Program-made: the position numbers and the translations under genes
Notes under the pieces: generated by a model
What the model was told of the DNA's origin: nothing
The model's input: only the letters and a program-made list of their open reading frames with translations
Databases searched by the model: none
From: Sophora flavescens
Taxonomy: Eukaryota > Streptophyta > Magnoliopsida > Fabales > Fabaceae
DNA length: 64,000 nt
NCBI GenBank assembly: GCA_030762895.1
Contig: CM061062.1
Location: 102,468,874-102,532,873 of the forward strand
Direction: 5' to 3'
Part shown: piece after piece, positions 21,101 to 31,215 of the stretch
Layout of the letters: each line of letters starts with the position of its first letter
Position numbering within the stretch: the stretch's first letter is position 1

Positions 21101-23786
21101 GTATTTTATAGCATTTCTCCATGGACATCCAAGTTCATTTTATCAACTTAGAACAATCCAAAAACATATCCCAAACATTTCTCATTTCTACAAAATTAAG
21201 AAACAATTCTCATCTTATATTCACAAAATCGTGCACTCATAATATAAGATTTCCTACTCTAAAAATAATTAGTTCTTACATGGATCAAATCCATTAATGC
21301 ATGCACTTGATATGATTATTCATATATTAGACCATTCTATTAAAATAGAGCAACATACTTGCATGCATAATAAATCAAACATATTCATGTTCATCAAAAT
21401 TCACATACTTGATTTTATTCTATTTCATGCGTCCAAGGCTCTAATGCCACATGTTAATTTTAACATAAACAAAGAATACCTTTAGCATTGTAAACACATG
21501 AATTTAGAATACCAAGTATAACATAGCCATGAAAGTAATTGTGTACCTTTCAACATGGTCACAAATAAACATATTTTTAATGAAGCATTTGAGTACTCAT
21601 ATCTTCTTGTTGTAAAACGATCATGCATCTCTTTCTCCCAACGAATGGAGTTTCCACCATCGAACATCTCCACTTTGACAATATCAAATGTCATCTCCCT
21701 CCAATGTTGCAACCATTTTTATAAAACGAAAATCGAACCTAAAGATTGTTGGAAAATGGGGGTCTGGTCTGCAACAAAGAAGAGAAGAACAAGTGACATG
21801 CGCACCCTCCAAGGCGTGCTAGAACACTAGGCTTTAGGTTCGATTCGCCCCCACCAATCTCTCCTCAAAGATTGGATGCTATAGGTGTAACCGGCGAATC
21901 CCCTTCAGGATACAATGGAGAACCTTGGTTTGGTTTGCACATCCTAAACCAAGCGTATCGTCAATGGCATTTTACAGAATAATAGTTTCCTTAAATCTCT
22001 CTGCGCATTAAGGGAAGAAAGAAAGTGATTTGACTTGTAGAAGTTTTGCCAATTTTTTGGACATCATTCTGCATGCACAAGTGGTTCTATTTATAGACCA
22101 ACTTATGCCTCTTGGTGAATGAAATAACCTTTCATGTATTTGAAAGAATGATTGCAACCTTTCATGAATATACACTTGATGAATGAACATGTTTAATCAT
22201 GAAAAAACACACCTATTAGGAAAGATTTGAAAGCCATGAAGAGACATACTTATTGGTGTCCTTCAACCTCTTTCCAACTTGGTGTCTTGGACTTCCATTA
22301 TTTTAAAAATCCCTCACACTTTATAGGGCAAAAAATGCTTATGACATGGAAAAGCGAAAGCAGAGCCTTACAAAGGTAGCTAAGTATCATTATTTTGTCC
22401 CCACGATTTTCTTTGCACCTACCATTCATCAAAGGACTTTTGTTTTGAAAACAAAAATGAATAGATGATACCAGTCAAAGAACCAGATAATTATAAAAAT
22501 ATGTATAGAAAAACTTATTGGAAGTAAGTATTCTTACAACTATAAACTACACGTTCAAAACACTCCATCCTCGTGCAGCTCAGGAAACAATTAGGCTTCC
22601 TCGCAAGAATATGCAGAGGTGTTAACCCATCCTCGTTGACAGAATCCGCTAGTTGTGGATACAAGCGAAGTATCTGAAGTGCCAAACCTGTCAAATTCAT
22701 TAAACTTAAATGAAATGAACATATAGAAGCTGAGATGGTATTTGATCAATATGGATGGATTTTTATTTATGGTATATCTGTTCATCTCTTAAGCACTCAA
22801 ATCATTATTTGATAGCCATAAAAATAATTTTAAAGGCTAATATAATTTTATAATGACTGATAACCTTACTCATGCCAAATAAAAATGAGTATTTTATAAG
22901 AGTTTAATTGCCATGCACTGTCAGTGCAAAGTTTTTTACACCGTCAACAAATTAGAAATCATGAAATAAGTGGTTTTTAAAGTAGTTAGGATAAGAGTCA
23001 AACATTTTAGCTGATGTGGCAAGTTATATTTGGTTGACTGTGTAAAAAGTCTTTACACTGTCAGTGTATATCAATTAAATCTATTTTATAATACACCTAC
23101 TTAATTTTAAATTTAATTGGTATGCACAATTAATATAAAGATTTTTTGTTGATACATTATTAAAAATGTTTTACTTTTATTATAATTTGATTAAATTGTG
23201 ATTGGGTGACACTTTTTACCAACAATATATCAGAATTAAACTCTTTAACTAAAGATTACTCATTAATATGACAATAATTATGACACTAACCAAAGTATTC
23301 ACCAGAGATGGTAGAATGAAGAATGGTGTCCCCATTGCTTTTTCTGCATAGTGAGTAGTCATCTTGGCTTTGTTGGTGGCCATAGAGGCAAAAAAATGCA
23401 TCTCTGTTACCATGATGTGCTGCCAAGAACAGAGGGGTCTCACCTTCGAAGTTGCGAATAGAAATGAGGTTGGGATCTCTTTTCGCTATGTCGTCGCAAA
23501 TGTCCGCGTTACCAAGATCTGCTGCTAGATGCAGAGGAGTGTTTCCCTTCAAGTTTTGCATCATTAGGATTTTGGCAAGAGACCCATCTTCCCTTACGTT
23601 ATCTAGAAGGGTTGTGACAAAGCTGGTTTGGCCTACATAGACAGCAATGTGTAAGACAGTTTCTTCTGCTTTTGTGATCTTAGCCTCCAAGGCTCCAGGG
23701 TTGTCCTTGTAGGCCTCGGAAAGTTCTCTCCACTGGCCTTTCATGGCATAATTAAACAATCTTTCAACCTCAATGATCTGCACCAT
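14530..23786 (-). CDS. Ankyrin-repeat protein with C-terminal PGG membrane domain (7 exons, 701 aa)
   Basis: I joined seven exons by GT-AG sites: 23786-23291, 22687-22538, 16710-16561, 16448-16374, 15948-15826, 15717-15218 and 15141-14530. Every junction keeps phase and the sum is 2106 nt with a single terminal stop. The N-terminal half carries ankyrin repeats (ETVLHIAVYVGQ, GNTPLHLAADLGN, GETPLFLAAHHGN, DGLTPLHILARKP). Exons 3-5 form the linker typical of the family, exon 6 has two or three more repeats, and exon 7 is the PGG domain (PF13962; AIPGG) with about four membrane spans. The architecture is that of the ACD6/ITN1-like plant family, plasma-membrane proteins linked to defence and stress signalling. 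Intron 2 is 5.8 kb because of a copia insertion. All reading frames look intact; expression cannot be judged. Confidence 0.85.
15218..15717 (-). CDS. Ankyrin-PGG gene, exon 6
   Basis: 500 nt. Begins with the family linker (SWIKKIQRKKEKHMGAKQV), then ankyrin units with SPILIAAKMGVTEMVEKIL and NSALHLAA. Donor AAG/GTAAATG at 15217; the following intron is only 76 bp. Confidence 0.85.
15826..15948 (-). CDS. Ankyrin-PGG gene, exon 5
   Basis: 123 nt. Acceptor TGTAG, donor GTAAGT. Starts EQEQQQAKKVKIRYQ and contains FPPNWVVIIRFLSL, a second copy of the linker motif of exon 3. Confidence 0.75.
16374..16448 (-). CDS. Ankyrin-PGG gene, exon 4
   Basis: 75 nt. Acceptor TTACAG at 16449-16454, donor GTATTA at 16373. 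Hydrophilic segment (KDPKAASDDVENDVSRKF). Kept because its phase is exactly what exons 3 and 5 need. Confidence 0.65.
16561..16710 (-). CDS. Ankyrin-PGG gene, exon 3
   Basis: Lies 5.8 kb beyond exon 2, across the copia element. Acceptor GTCAG before 16710, donor GTGCGT at 16560. Contains HYPKNYGTCMDILFLLKRA, a linker motif seen repeatedly in this family. Phase matches both neighbours. Confidence 0.75.
17067..17638 (-). repeat. Copia 3' LTR
   Basis: 572 bp, 96-97% identical by eye to 21747-22318. Flanked on the outer side by the target duplication CTTTA. Confidence 0.92.
18161..20230 (-). pseudogene. Degenerate copia pol (integrase end, RT, RNase H)
   Basis: Minus-strand fragments in the order of a copia polyprotein. 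The integrase C-terminus has ITPHELWK (about 20180). RT N-terminus: DPASWMKAIQEEIDSIM, then GFTQK, at about 19680-19470. The RT catalytic LYVDDILIF is at about 19125 and the RT end (QSHYVEKVLKKFNHFDC) lies in 19053-18775. RNase H lies in 18616-18161 with KEVEWLRNLLYEIP and HPLTKGLTSDMMWKN. Several stops (for example at former Trp and Gln positions) and frame changes break it. It could not encode a working polyprotein. Confidence 0.85.
21747..22318 (-). repeat. Copia 5' LTR
   Basis: 572 bp, same length as its partner, with CTTTA directly outside at 22319-22323. Confidence 0.92.
22538..22687 (-). CDS. Ankyrin-PGG gene, exon 2
   Basis: Acceptor GACAG at 22688-22692, donor GTAAGA at 22537. Encodes one ankyrin unit (DGLTPLHILARKP). 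150 nt, phase 1 to phase 1. Confidence 0.85.
22903..23080. mobile_element. MITE in intron 1 of the ankyrin-PGG gene
   Basis: About 178 bp with inverted ends of roughly 45 bp. The left end reads TTTAATTGCCATGCACTGTC and the right end, reversed, TTTAATTGATATACACTGAC; both continue with a run of T and ACAC. Short and non-coding. Ends of this ACACTGTCAGTGT type are common in legume genomes. Superfamily not assigned and no target duplication is clear. Confidence 0.75.
23291..23786 (-). CDS. Ankyrin-PGG gene, exon 1
   Basis: Starts MVQIIEVERLF at 23786 and encodes about four ankyrin units. Donor is TTTG/GTTAGT at 23290. Ends in phase 1. Confidence 0.85.
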
Positions 23787-24249
23787 TTTTCAAGAGATAT
23801 GTATCAATAAGCCTAACAAGGTTTATGGAGTTGGTGTATATATGTGTGTTGCTTTTCCATGTTCATAAAATTATTATTAGTTAAAGACTTAAAGTAATAA
23901 GCTTCTAGGAGAAATAAGGGAGAGCTGGAAAGCATGACAAGTTGTTATAGATACATTCTTTTAGTATCATCCTAGCTTGTGCCAATGTCCAGAGGTAATT
24001 CAAGAGTAACACAATCTATATCTTTTCCCCATTAACTTGCTTTAATTCATTTCTTTCAATACAAGATAAGTATTTTCTTGTTGGTGAAGGAGATTTAGGT
24101 TCCATTTTACTTTGAGCATATATTTGGACCTCTGTTTTTAGTTTTACTAGTCATGGGCATACCTATAAAGTACACACTTCACAGGTTAATGTACAGCATG
24201 CTTTCACTTTATCTGAATTAATGTACAGCATGCCTGCATATATTTAATC

Positions 24250-24251
<2 letters not shown>

Positions 24252-24294
<43 letters not shown>
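24252..24294. repeat. AT dinucleotide microsatellite
   Basis: About 20 AT units upstream of the ankyrin-PGG gene. Confidence 0.95.
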
Positions 24295-24297
<3 letters not shown>

Positions 24298-24836
24298 CAT
24301 TTTTTTCATTTGTTAAAAATATAGAAGGAAACAACATAAAAAATATATAAGTCCCTGACCTATGCACCAGCTTTCACAGCAGTCATTAGATATTATATAT
24401 ATTAATAAAATAAATGAATGGTTGAGATTCAAACCTGATAATGATGTAATAGGTAAACAAAATTTTTTTGTCCCTATCCCTCTTCTTGTACCACTAGACA
24501 AATTTGGTGTCCCTCCTCTTGAAGGGAAATGGTACAGTACACCATCTTCTTCCTCATATTCAATCAAACATCTAGTCTCAAGTAAAGAAATGCCAAGTGC
24601 TCTGTCACCGAGAAAAAGTGAGATGAGATGCATTGAAATACCTAATAGGAGGATATAAAATTTAAAATATACATATTCTGGTTTTCGCAGTTAACATAAC
24701 ATAATTACGAAAGCAAAAACTAGTTTGAAATGCATTCCAACGGCCTCTGCCTTCTCAGCAACCAAATAGATGTCACATGTACCATTTATGCGAAATTAAA
24801 AAATAGATAAATAAATTCGATGGAAACATACCAGAT

Positions 24837-25005
24837 TTTTTCTTATCATCTCGATCTCACCAGGCTCGGCATCAGATTCCGTATGCCTCGTCGTCTTCGA
24901 GAATCTCTCCCTCCTCCACATCGTCGTGAGGGAGATGGATACATGGAGAGGGAGTTGGAGAAGGAACCGTAACAACTGTTCTGCCATCGTCTTCACTCCG
25001 TTCAT
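24837..25005 (-). other. Possible small exon, unknown
   Basis: A minus-strand ORF (MNGVKTMAEQLLRF...) reaches a good donor (CTG/GTATGT at 24836) after about 56 codons. A second open stretch lies at 24633-24313. I do not recognise either and see no continuous gene, so these may be relics. The rest of 23787-25212 shows nothing but the ankyrin gene's upstream region and the AT microsatellite. Confidence 0.2.
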
Positions 25006-25212
25006 CGAGTTTCTTGCTCCCGTGGTGGTGGGAGTGGTGGCGGTGCTTGAGGCACTTGGAGAAAAAATTGGTAAAAGAAAATATTTACCTTAAGTGTTGG
25101 CTGAACCTCAACTGGTGCAATGAAACCGACTCCATAAATGTTGAGTTTGATTGGAGGATTTTCTAGACGAAGTTGATGGTGGTGTAGGGCGGGGGCGGTG
25201 GTGGTGGATGAC

Positions 25213-26863
25213 TGTTAATGTTGTTTTTGGTTATTGATCAAAATTCCTTCGTGACAAATAACTAAAGAACAAACGAATGTGGGACCTACGAGTTATGTGT
25301 GATCTCGTCAAGAATAAGTATGAACTGTCTGCCAAGTACAAATTTGACAATTAAAGCCAAATTAGGAAATACTGGCAAATACTTGGTGTCAAACGATTAT
25401 GTAAATTTGTTAAAGAGATATAAAGCATTGTCAATAATGAGTTTTGACGATAAATGATTCATGTTTTAAAAGATAAGTTTGAAATTAAAAGAAAAAGACA
25501 GTTATTTAATAGAAAATAACTTCCTAATCGTATTGAGTTTATAATGAAAAGAAAACTGAAGTTTGAAAGGAAAGTTAAGTAAAGAAAGATCTAAATGACA
25601 CTACTTGCAAGAAATAAAATAAACTTAAAAGATGAACTTGAGAGAAATACTGGAAATTAAAAAGAACAAGTAAAGAACTTGAACAAAAAGGATGAAAATG
25701 GCATTGAATTTTGCCATAGTATTGAAATAAGAAGGATTGAGGGAATACTTGAATGTAATCCGTCAATCTGTTGTGTGATCGAGATGTGTAGGATGTGTAT
25801 CAAGTAACCTCCAAATAATGGAAATAGTTTCTAAAATACTAAGTAATTAAATATGAATATTTGACAGGAAGTAAAACTTAGATTTGAAATGTAAGAACAC
25901 TACAAATGAATTAATATAGAAAAGGTAGTTATTTATTAAAGTTGATGAAGAACAATTTCTGGGAAATTGAATAGAAACGAATGAAAATGTTAATTTAAGT
26001 AAAAGATGTCAAAAACTAAGAATTGCTTATAATATTAGAGTAAAGGAAAACTGGATTAAACAAGTATTAATTTGTAGAAAAAATAATGAAGTTTAAAAAA
26101 TTAACTTGAAGATGATTATAAATAAACTCGAAAATGCATGAATAACTATCGAAGAAATATTAAAAGTTAATAAAAAGTTAACAAAGAAATAAGATGAATC
26201 CGCCATCACAATGTTGATGGCAGTAAAATAAAGAAGCGTAAGAACACTGTGAAGAACATGATGAATAAACTGGAAAGTATTTGAAGAACTTGAAGGAAAT
26301 GAACCAATATTGTATTGAAATTGGACATTGTATTGATAACAGGGTGGAAGGAGTACTTGAGTTAATCCGTCAGTCTGTTGTGTGATCGAGACGTGTAGGA
26401 TGTTTCAAGTTCCAACCGTTATTACATTGTAATAACTAGTATTTATAGGCAAATGAAATAACTACCTAGTAGTAACTTCCTATCTAAATGACTGTCACGT
26501 ATCTTGACAGTTCTCTAAATTTCAAATTTAAACTGCTTGTCAAACAACTCTGATAACTGCTCAATTTCTTGAACCGCTCCGCGTCAACTTGATTGTCTTT
26601 GACGGTCTGGCTGCTTGACAGCTTATCTTACTCATGCCTTGTCAGTCTTGAGGACTTAGCCATTTTCACACTTCTCTGTACGTTTGACAACACTTCTTAA
26701 TACTTTGTCAAAAAGTTTGATTGTCAATTTATCATTTTTGTCTACCAGTATTTTTTTGTCAACTAAATATTTTCAATACTTAGAAAATATTAGTCATTAC
26801 TCTGATTCCTTCGTCAGCCTGTCAAAATGCATCTGTGAATAATCATAAGTTTCACCCCTGACA
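25213..26863 (-). repeat. LTR E with an internal duplication
   Basis: TG at 25213 and TGTCAG start (minus) at 26863. At 1651 bp it is 585 bp longer than LTR B. The extra length is a duplication of the segment around the transcription start: GATCGAGA-GTGTAGGATG is present near 25777 and again near 26385, each followed by divergent AT-rich sequence. The TATAAATA box is kept only once (about 26440-26449). Confidence 0.75.
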
Positions 26864-27150
26864 GATGCCCCCCAAGTTTTGCTTTTCAACGACCTTGTTT
26901 GTCTGACATGTCAACTGAAGAACTTCTTGTCAACTCCACACTTGTCAATTCTTCTATAATCTTCTGAATTCGACGTTCTTCTTTATGTTAAATTTTTCTG
27001 TCAACTTTCCATCTGTCGACTTAGCACTTGTCAACTTTCATTTAGCCAAAACAATATATATTAATTTTGGGACTTCTTTCTCAATTTTTATGTAGCCTCT
27101 TTCTGTCTGTCTAACGAAAGTTCAAATTTGAAAATACAGTCCTAACAATG
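25213..27150 (-). mobile_element. Element E: LTR and short internal remnant of the B family, inverted
   Basis: On the minus strand, about 290 bp of internal sequence and a polypurine tract (26888-26864) precede an LTR (26863-25213). Everything else of the element is gone. It faces element B across the ankyrin gene. Confidence 0.75.
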
Positions 27151-27254
27151 ACAGAGGGTGGAGGTAAATATAGGTTTTTTAAAAAAAATTTAAAAAGTCA
27201 ATTGTTTGCTTCATCACCTTGAATTGTTTTGTTTGCCTCTATACTTCTGTCTAG

Positions 27255-27470
27255 ATCAAGGTTATCAAAATCGGAATACACCGACCGGTCGGAACGGTTG
27301 AACCATTAATCGATTTCTTGTCTGCTCTTAGTCAGGGATCAAAATAATTTTTTTGTCAGATCGCTTTAAACTAATCAAATCTGATAAAAAATCTCGATTG
27401 AACTAAGTTGGACCGAATTAAACCGAATCTGATCAATTTTCTAGAAAAAGAATAAAATTTCAAAATTGTA
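27255..27470. repeat. Dispersed repeat start with CCGACCGGTCGG
   Basis: AAGGTTATCAAAATCGGA followed by CCGACCGGTCGG resembles 29758-29818 (AAGGTTTTGAAAACCGGACC). Both look like copies of a common dispersed plant repeat; the second is cut by array LTR L1. Family not assigned. Confidence 0.4.
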
Positions 27471-27774
27471 GTAAATTGAAAACAAGACTCCTCAATCCTT
27501 ACTTAAATTAAAAATTAAAACATATACAATTAAAAGTTATAAACTTTATAACAATATTATTATATCATATAGATGGTATGTTTAGTTTATAATTTCTTGT
27601 CTTAACTTTTAATTATTATAATAGATTTAATGAATTTTTTCGTCCCTGTAAAATATGAATGTTTTGATTTTTATTTTATTTTTTTACATTGTATCCTCAT
27701 AACTTCTAAAATTTTACAATTGAATCCTATGGTCAAGTTTGATTGATAAGTGATAACATATATGATAGAGATAA

Positions 27775-29758
27775 GACTTCAACATGCCACTTGACAAAAA
27801 AAAAAAAAAAAAATTAATGTCATGTGGCAATTTCGATATTTTTTATTTTTAATAATTATTTTTTTCCTATTTTAACAATTATATATATTGATATACTTTC
27901 TTTTTTTCTTTTTACATCATCTTCTTCCCTTTCCTTCTCTTCTCTCATTTCACAAGATGCTGTTCTTCCTTCCATCTCCCCACCCTTCTTCTTCTGCTCC
28001 TTCATCTTTCACCATAACCAGCAGCATCACCATTGCATCCCTGGAAGACTGCAACCACCAACAACAAAAAAAACCCCAACATCCCCTCCAACCAGAAGGT
28101 CCCAACCCCACCATTTCCACACCCCCGAAAAAAATAAGAAACTCAAACTCAGAATCAACTCAGAAACGCATCCACACTCCTCGGCGAGGGAAGCTTCCTT
28201 CTGATCTTCCATGCTTGCGGTGGCGGCGGACTCGTGCTCTGGGATGGAGGTCTCTTGGCGGAGGAGGGAAACTGGGGTTTCGCGAAGAGGTGGAAGGAGG
28301 GTGGGTGAGGGGGTAGCGGCCAGCGGGGGACATACGCCACCACTGCTCCTCTGCCTCATGGTTGCAAGGAGAAACGAACTGAGGATGAAGGAAAGGAAAG
28401 GGACAAGATGGAGACAACTGATAAAGACAAAGGGGGAGGATGGAGTGGTGGGTGGAGACGGTGAAGGGAGGCTTCAATTGATGAGGAGGTGGAGAAGGGT
28501 TGCTCAGTGATGGGTTTAAAACCCCAAAAACGATTGAAGGCTATTTTCTTATTTTTTACAACAATAAGGAAACCTTATCCCATTGAAAGTGGCCATTACA
28601 TTGATCATACTGGACGCCACAAATGTTTCTATCGCTTAATCATGTTAATAGTTAAATCATTGGCCCAAATCTTTTTTTTATTAGTTTCTCCTATAGTTTT
28701 TTCTTTCTTACCTGCCTCTAGCTATTGGATTGCCCTCCACTTGGTCCACTCTCCTTACTACAAAATCTAAAGGTCTCCTCCATACATGCCCAAACCACCT
28801 AAGTCGAGATTCAACCATCTTTTCTACAATAGGTGCTACCTCAACTCTCTCTCTAATGCTATCATTCCTAATCCTATCACGTCTAGTTTTTACTCTCATT
28901 CAACGCAAAATTCTCATAACTGCTACATTGATTTTACTCTCGTGTTGATTTTTTACCGCAACACTCCGTCCCATACAACATCGCCGGTCTAATAGTTGTA
29001 CGGTAAAATTTTCCCTTTAGCTTAAGATGTACCTTTTTATCACACAAAAGACCCGAAGCCTTCCTCCATTTCGATCACCCTGATTGAATTCGATGGTTTA
29101 CATCTCCCTCAATTTCTCCGTCATTTTGTATAATAGACCCAAGATATTTAAACCGTGTGACTTGTGGTATGTTGTGGTCTCCCACTTTCACCTTTAAGCT
29201 AGAGGTGTTTCGCTTTTTGCTAAACTTACATTCCATATACTTCGTCTTGCTTCTACTCAAGCGAAAGCCATGTGCTTCTAAAGCTTGTCTCCAAGTCTCC
29301 AACCTTCCATTTATATCATTTCTCGACTCTCCAACTAGGACTATATCGTATGCGAAAAGCATGCATCGTGGTGCTGGCTCTTGAATGTGTTCCGTAAGTA
29401 CATCCAATACCAAGGTAAAAAGATAGGGGCTTAAAGCTGATACTGGTGCAGACCTATTACTATTTTCTTATTTTTTTTAAAAAATAAATTCATATGATAA
29501 AGTGCATTAAGATGCAAAAATCAACTTGAGTTTGTTGTGGATCTGCAAGGAAGATAGAAGGGGGCTGTGGAGAAATGGTTGCGAGATGGAAGGGTGTGCG
29601 ATCCGGAGAAAGGGGTAGAAGAAGAACATGTGTAAAAAAAATTAAAATATATTAAAATATATAATAATTAAAAAAAATTATTTATTAAATTTTATTTTTT
29701 AAAAATTGCCACGTGGTATTAAAAATTTAATTTTTTTGCCACGTGGCATGCTGAAGTC
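27775..29758. mobile_element. About 2-kb element with long inverted ends (DNA-transposon or foldback type)
   Basis: The left end (27775-27960) and the right end (29758-29575, reversed) match over about 180 bp with gaps. Both begin GACTTCARCATGCCAC, continue through an A/T-rich stretch and a second GTGGCAATTT, and then turn pyrimidine-rich. The interior has a CT-rich, then GC-rich segment (27950-28510) and an RTE LINE fragment. No transposase is visible. The size and long ends fit a non-autonomous Mutator-like or foldback element; the exact ends and target duplication are unclear. Confidence 0.55.
28540..29455 (-). pseudogene. RTE-type LINE reverse transcriptase fragment
   Basis: Minus-strand remnant of the C-terminal half of a LINE ORF. 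MLFAYDIVLVGESR at about 29360 is the RT catalytic block, with the first Asp of the usual ADD changed to Tyr. GRLETWRQALEAHGFRLS and YLGSIIQNDGEIE follow in 29413-29075, and RLRWFGHVWRRP near 28800 is the conserved tail. There are frame breaks near 29440 and between 29075 and 28900. The order and motifs match plant RTE elements. Non-functional. Confidence 0.85.
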
Positions 29759-29818
29759 AAGGTTTTGAAAACCGGACCGGCCGGTCCGATCGGGAACCGG
29801 GACCTTGACCGGTCCGGT

Positions 29819-31215
29819 TGATGCGAGATTTTTAGAATATAAAGGCAAGTGCACCTCGTCGCAATCAAGTAATACGGTGGTAAGACCGGTTATCGTATCC
29901 ACAGGGATCGGATGTCAATTACCAATTCACAAACTCAACAACTATCTAGACTAAACTAAAGTATGAGAGATTAAAACAGAAAATAAAGAAATAAAATATT
30001 TTTGGTCTTTTGGGAATTCTATCGAACACTTGGTATGCAAACAGAGATGTGGCTAAGATTGTTAGGGTTAGGCTACACTAATCCTCCCTTAATTGCAATG
30101 AAATGGTTATCAACACAAGTCCTACTTCATTTATGACAATCAAGCCTTTTCTAAAATACTCAAGCCTAATGTCTTAGGTGCATTGAGCCTAAAACCCCAA
30201 ATCAAACCCTAATTCCTTAGGTGGATTAATCTGTGATTTTGCATTAAGTCAAGACTTATAAGATTGCAAGCATTCAACACCTATGTCTAGATTCTTGAAC
30301 TACTTGGCATATGATTCATGAGCATGCCTTAACACCAACCTTCCAGTCATCTATCAAAGCAACATATCATTCCTATGGGTAGCTAATCCAAGGAAAGCAT
30401 TAAGCACAGAATCACACACTCATAAAGAAATAGATACTTGCATTAAAACCAAATCAAATACAAACAAGTTTAGAAAAGCTACATCTAACCCCAACAATGG
30501 GGGATTAGTTACTCATATTTACAGAAAATCAAACCAGGGAAATAGGAGAAAAGGAGAGGAGAGACTCCATGGGAGCTTTCCTTCTTCTTCACAAAGAACC
30601 CCTCTCAAAGAACTCCCCTCTAGGATCGAAACCCTAGCTCAGTCGCAGCCTCCAAGTCCCCAAGAGCTCTCTCCACCAAAAGCTCCCCAAAACTGCCCTA
30701 AAACAGCAACTTATACCAATCAGATCTGCGCGCGTTCGCGAGGCGAGACATGTCTCGCGAGGCGAATGTTAAAAATCTGCATTTAGAGAATTGAACTCTC
30801 GCGAGGCGAGAGTTTCTTCGCGACGCGAGACCGAAAGATTTTTCTTCAATACGCCCGTGAGGAGCATCAGGGCCTGGGCGTGATGGCTTCTGTTTCCAGA
30901 CTCGCGAGGCGAACCAGAAAGACTTGCATTTTCTCCAACAGTCAGCTTTCAGGGTCGCGGGGCGAATCCAAGCTCATGGGCGAATCCCCGTGCACTCGCT
31001 TAGCTCAATTTCTTCTCTTTTCGGGCTCTATTTCATCCAAGCATCCATCAAGGCTAATTCTGAGCATTTTTCCATTGAATTCCTGCAAAACAACACCAAA
31101 ACCACCTTATCTGTTCCAAAGGAAAAACTAACCAAAATCAAACTAAAATGGCCTAACTTATATGCAAATGCACGCAGAAATATACATGGAAAATGAGGTG
31201 AAATCACACTCATCA
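29819..31215 (-). repeat. Array LTR L1
   Basis: 1397 bp, TGATGCG to CTCATCA. Left edge sits in a CCGG-rich dispersed repeat (CCGGT directly outside). Belongs to SNP group beta with L6-L8. Carries CAAAGAA twice at 30590-30613, where other copies have CAGCAA. Confidence 0.93.

Larger units (their letters stand above)
17062..22323 (-). mobile_element. Ty1/copia LTR retrotransposon inserted in intron 2, with CTTTA target duplication
   Basis: Two 572-bp direct LTRs (17067-17638 and 21747-22318), each TG...CA on the plus strand, are flanked by CTTTA at 17062-17066 and 22319-22323. The polymerase region is on the minus strand, so the 5' LTR is the right-hand one. A purine-rich tract (GGTGGGGGAT on the minus strand, about 17639-17655) precedes the 3' LTR. 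By eye the LTRs differ at about 19 of 572 sites (3.3%), which points to a fairly recent insertion. No usual tRNA-Met primer site follows the 5' LTR. The 19700-21746 part holds degenerate integrase and, perhaps, gag traces. Confidence 0.9.

Noticed and set aside
24362..24658. 98-codon plus-strand ORF upstream of the ankyrin gene
   Set aside because: No domain, no start context and an equally long antisense frame. Only the minus-strand exon-like piece nearby was kept, at low confidence.
27824..28510. ORFs of 90-142 codons in the CT- and GC-rich part of the inverted-repeat element
   Set aside because: Overlapping open frames on both strands with low-complexity Ser/Pro/Phe composition; no family recognised.
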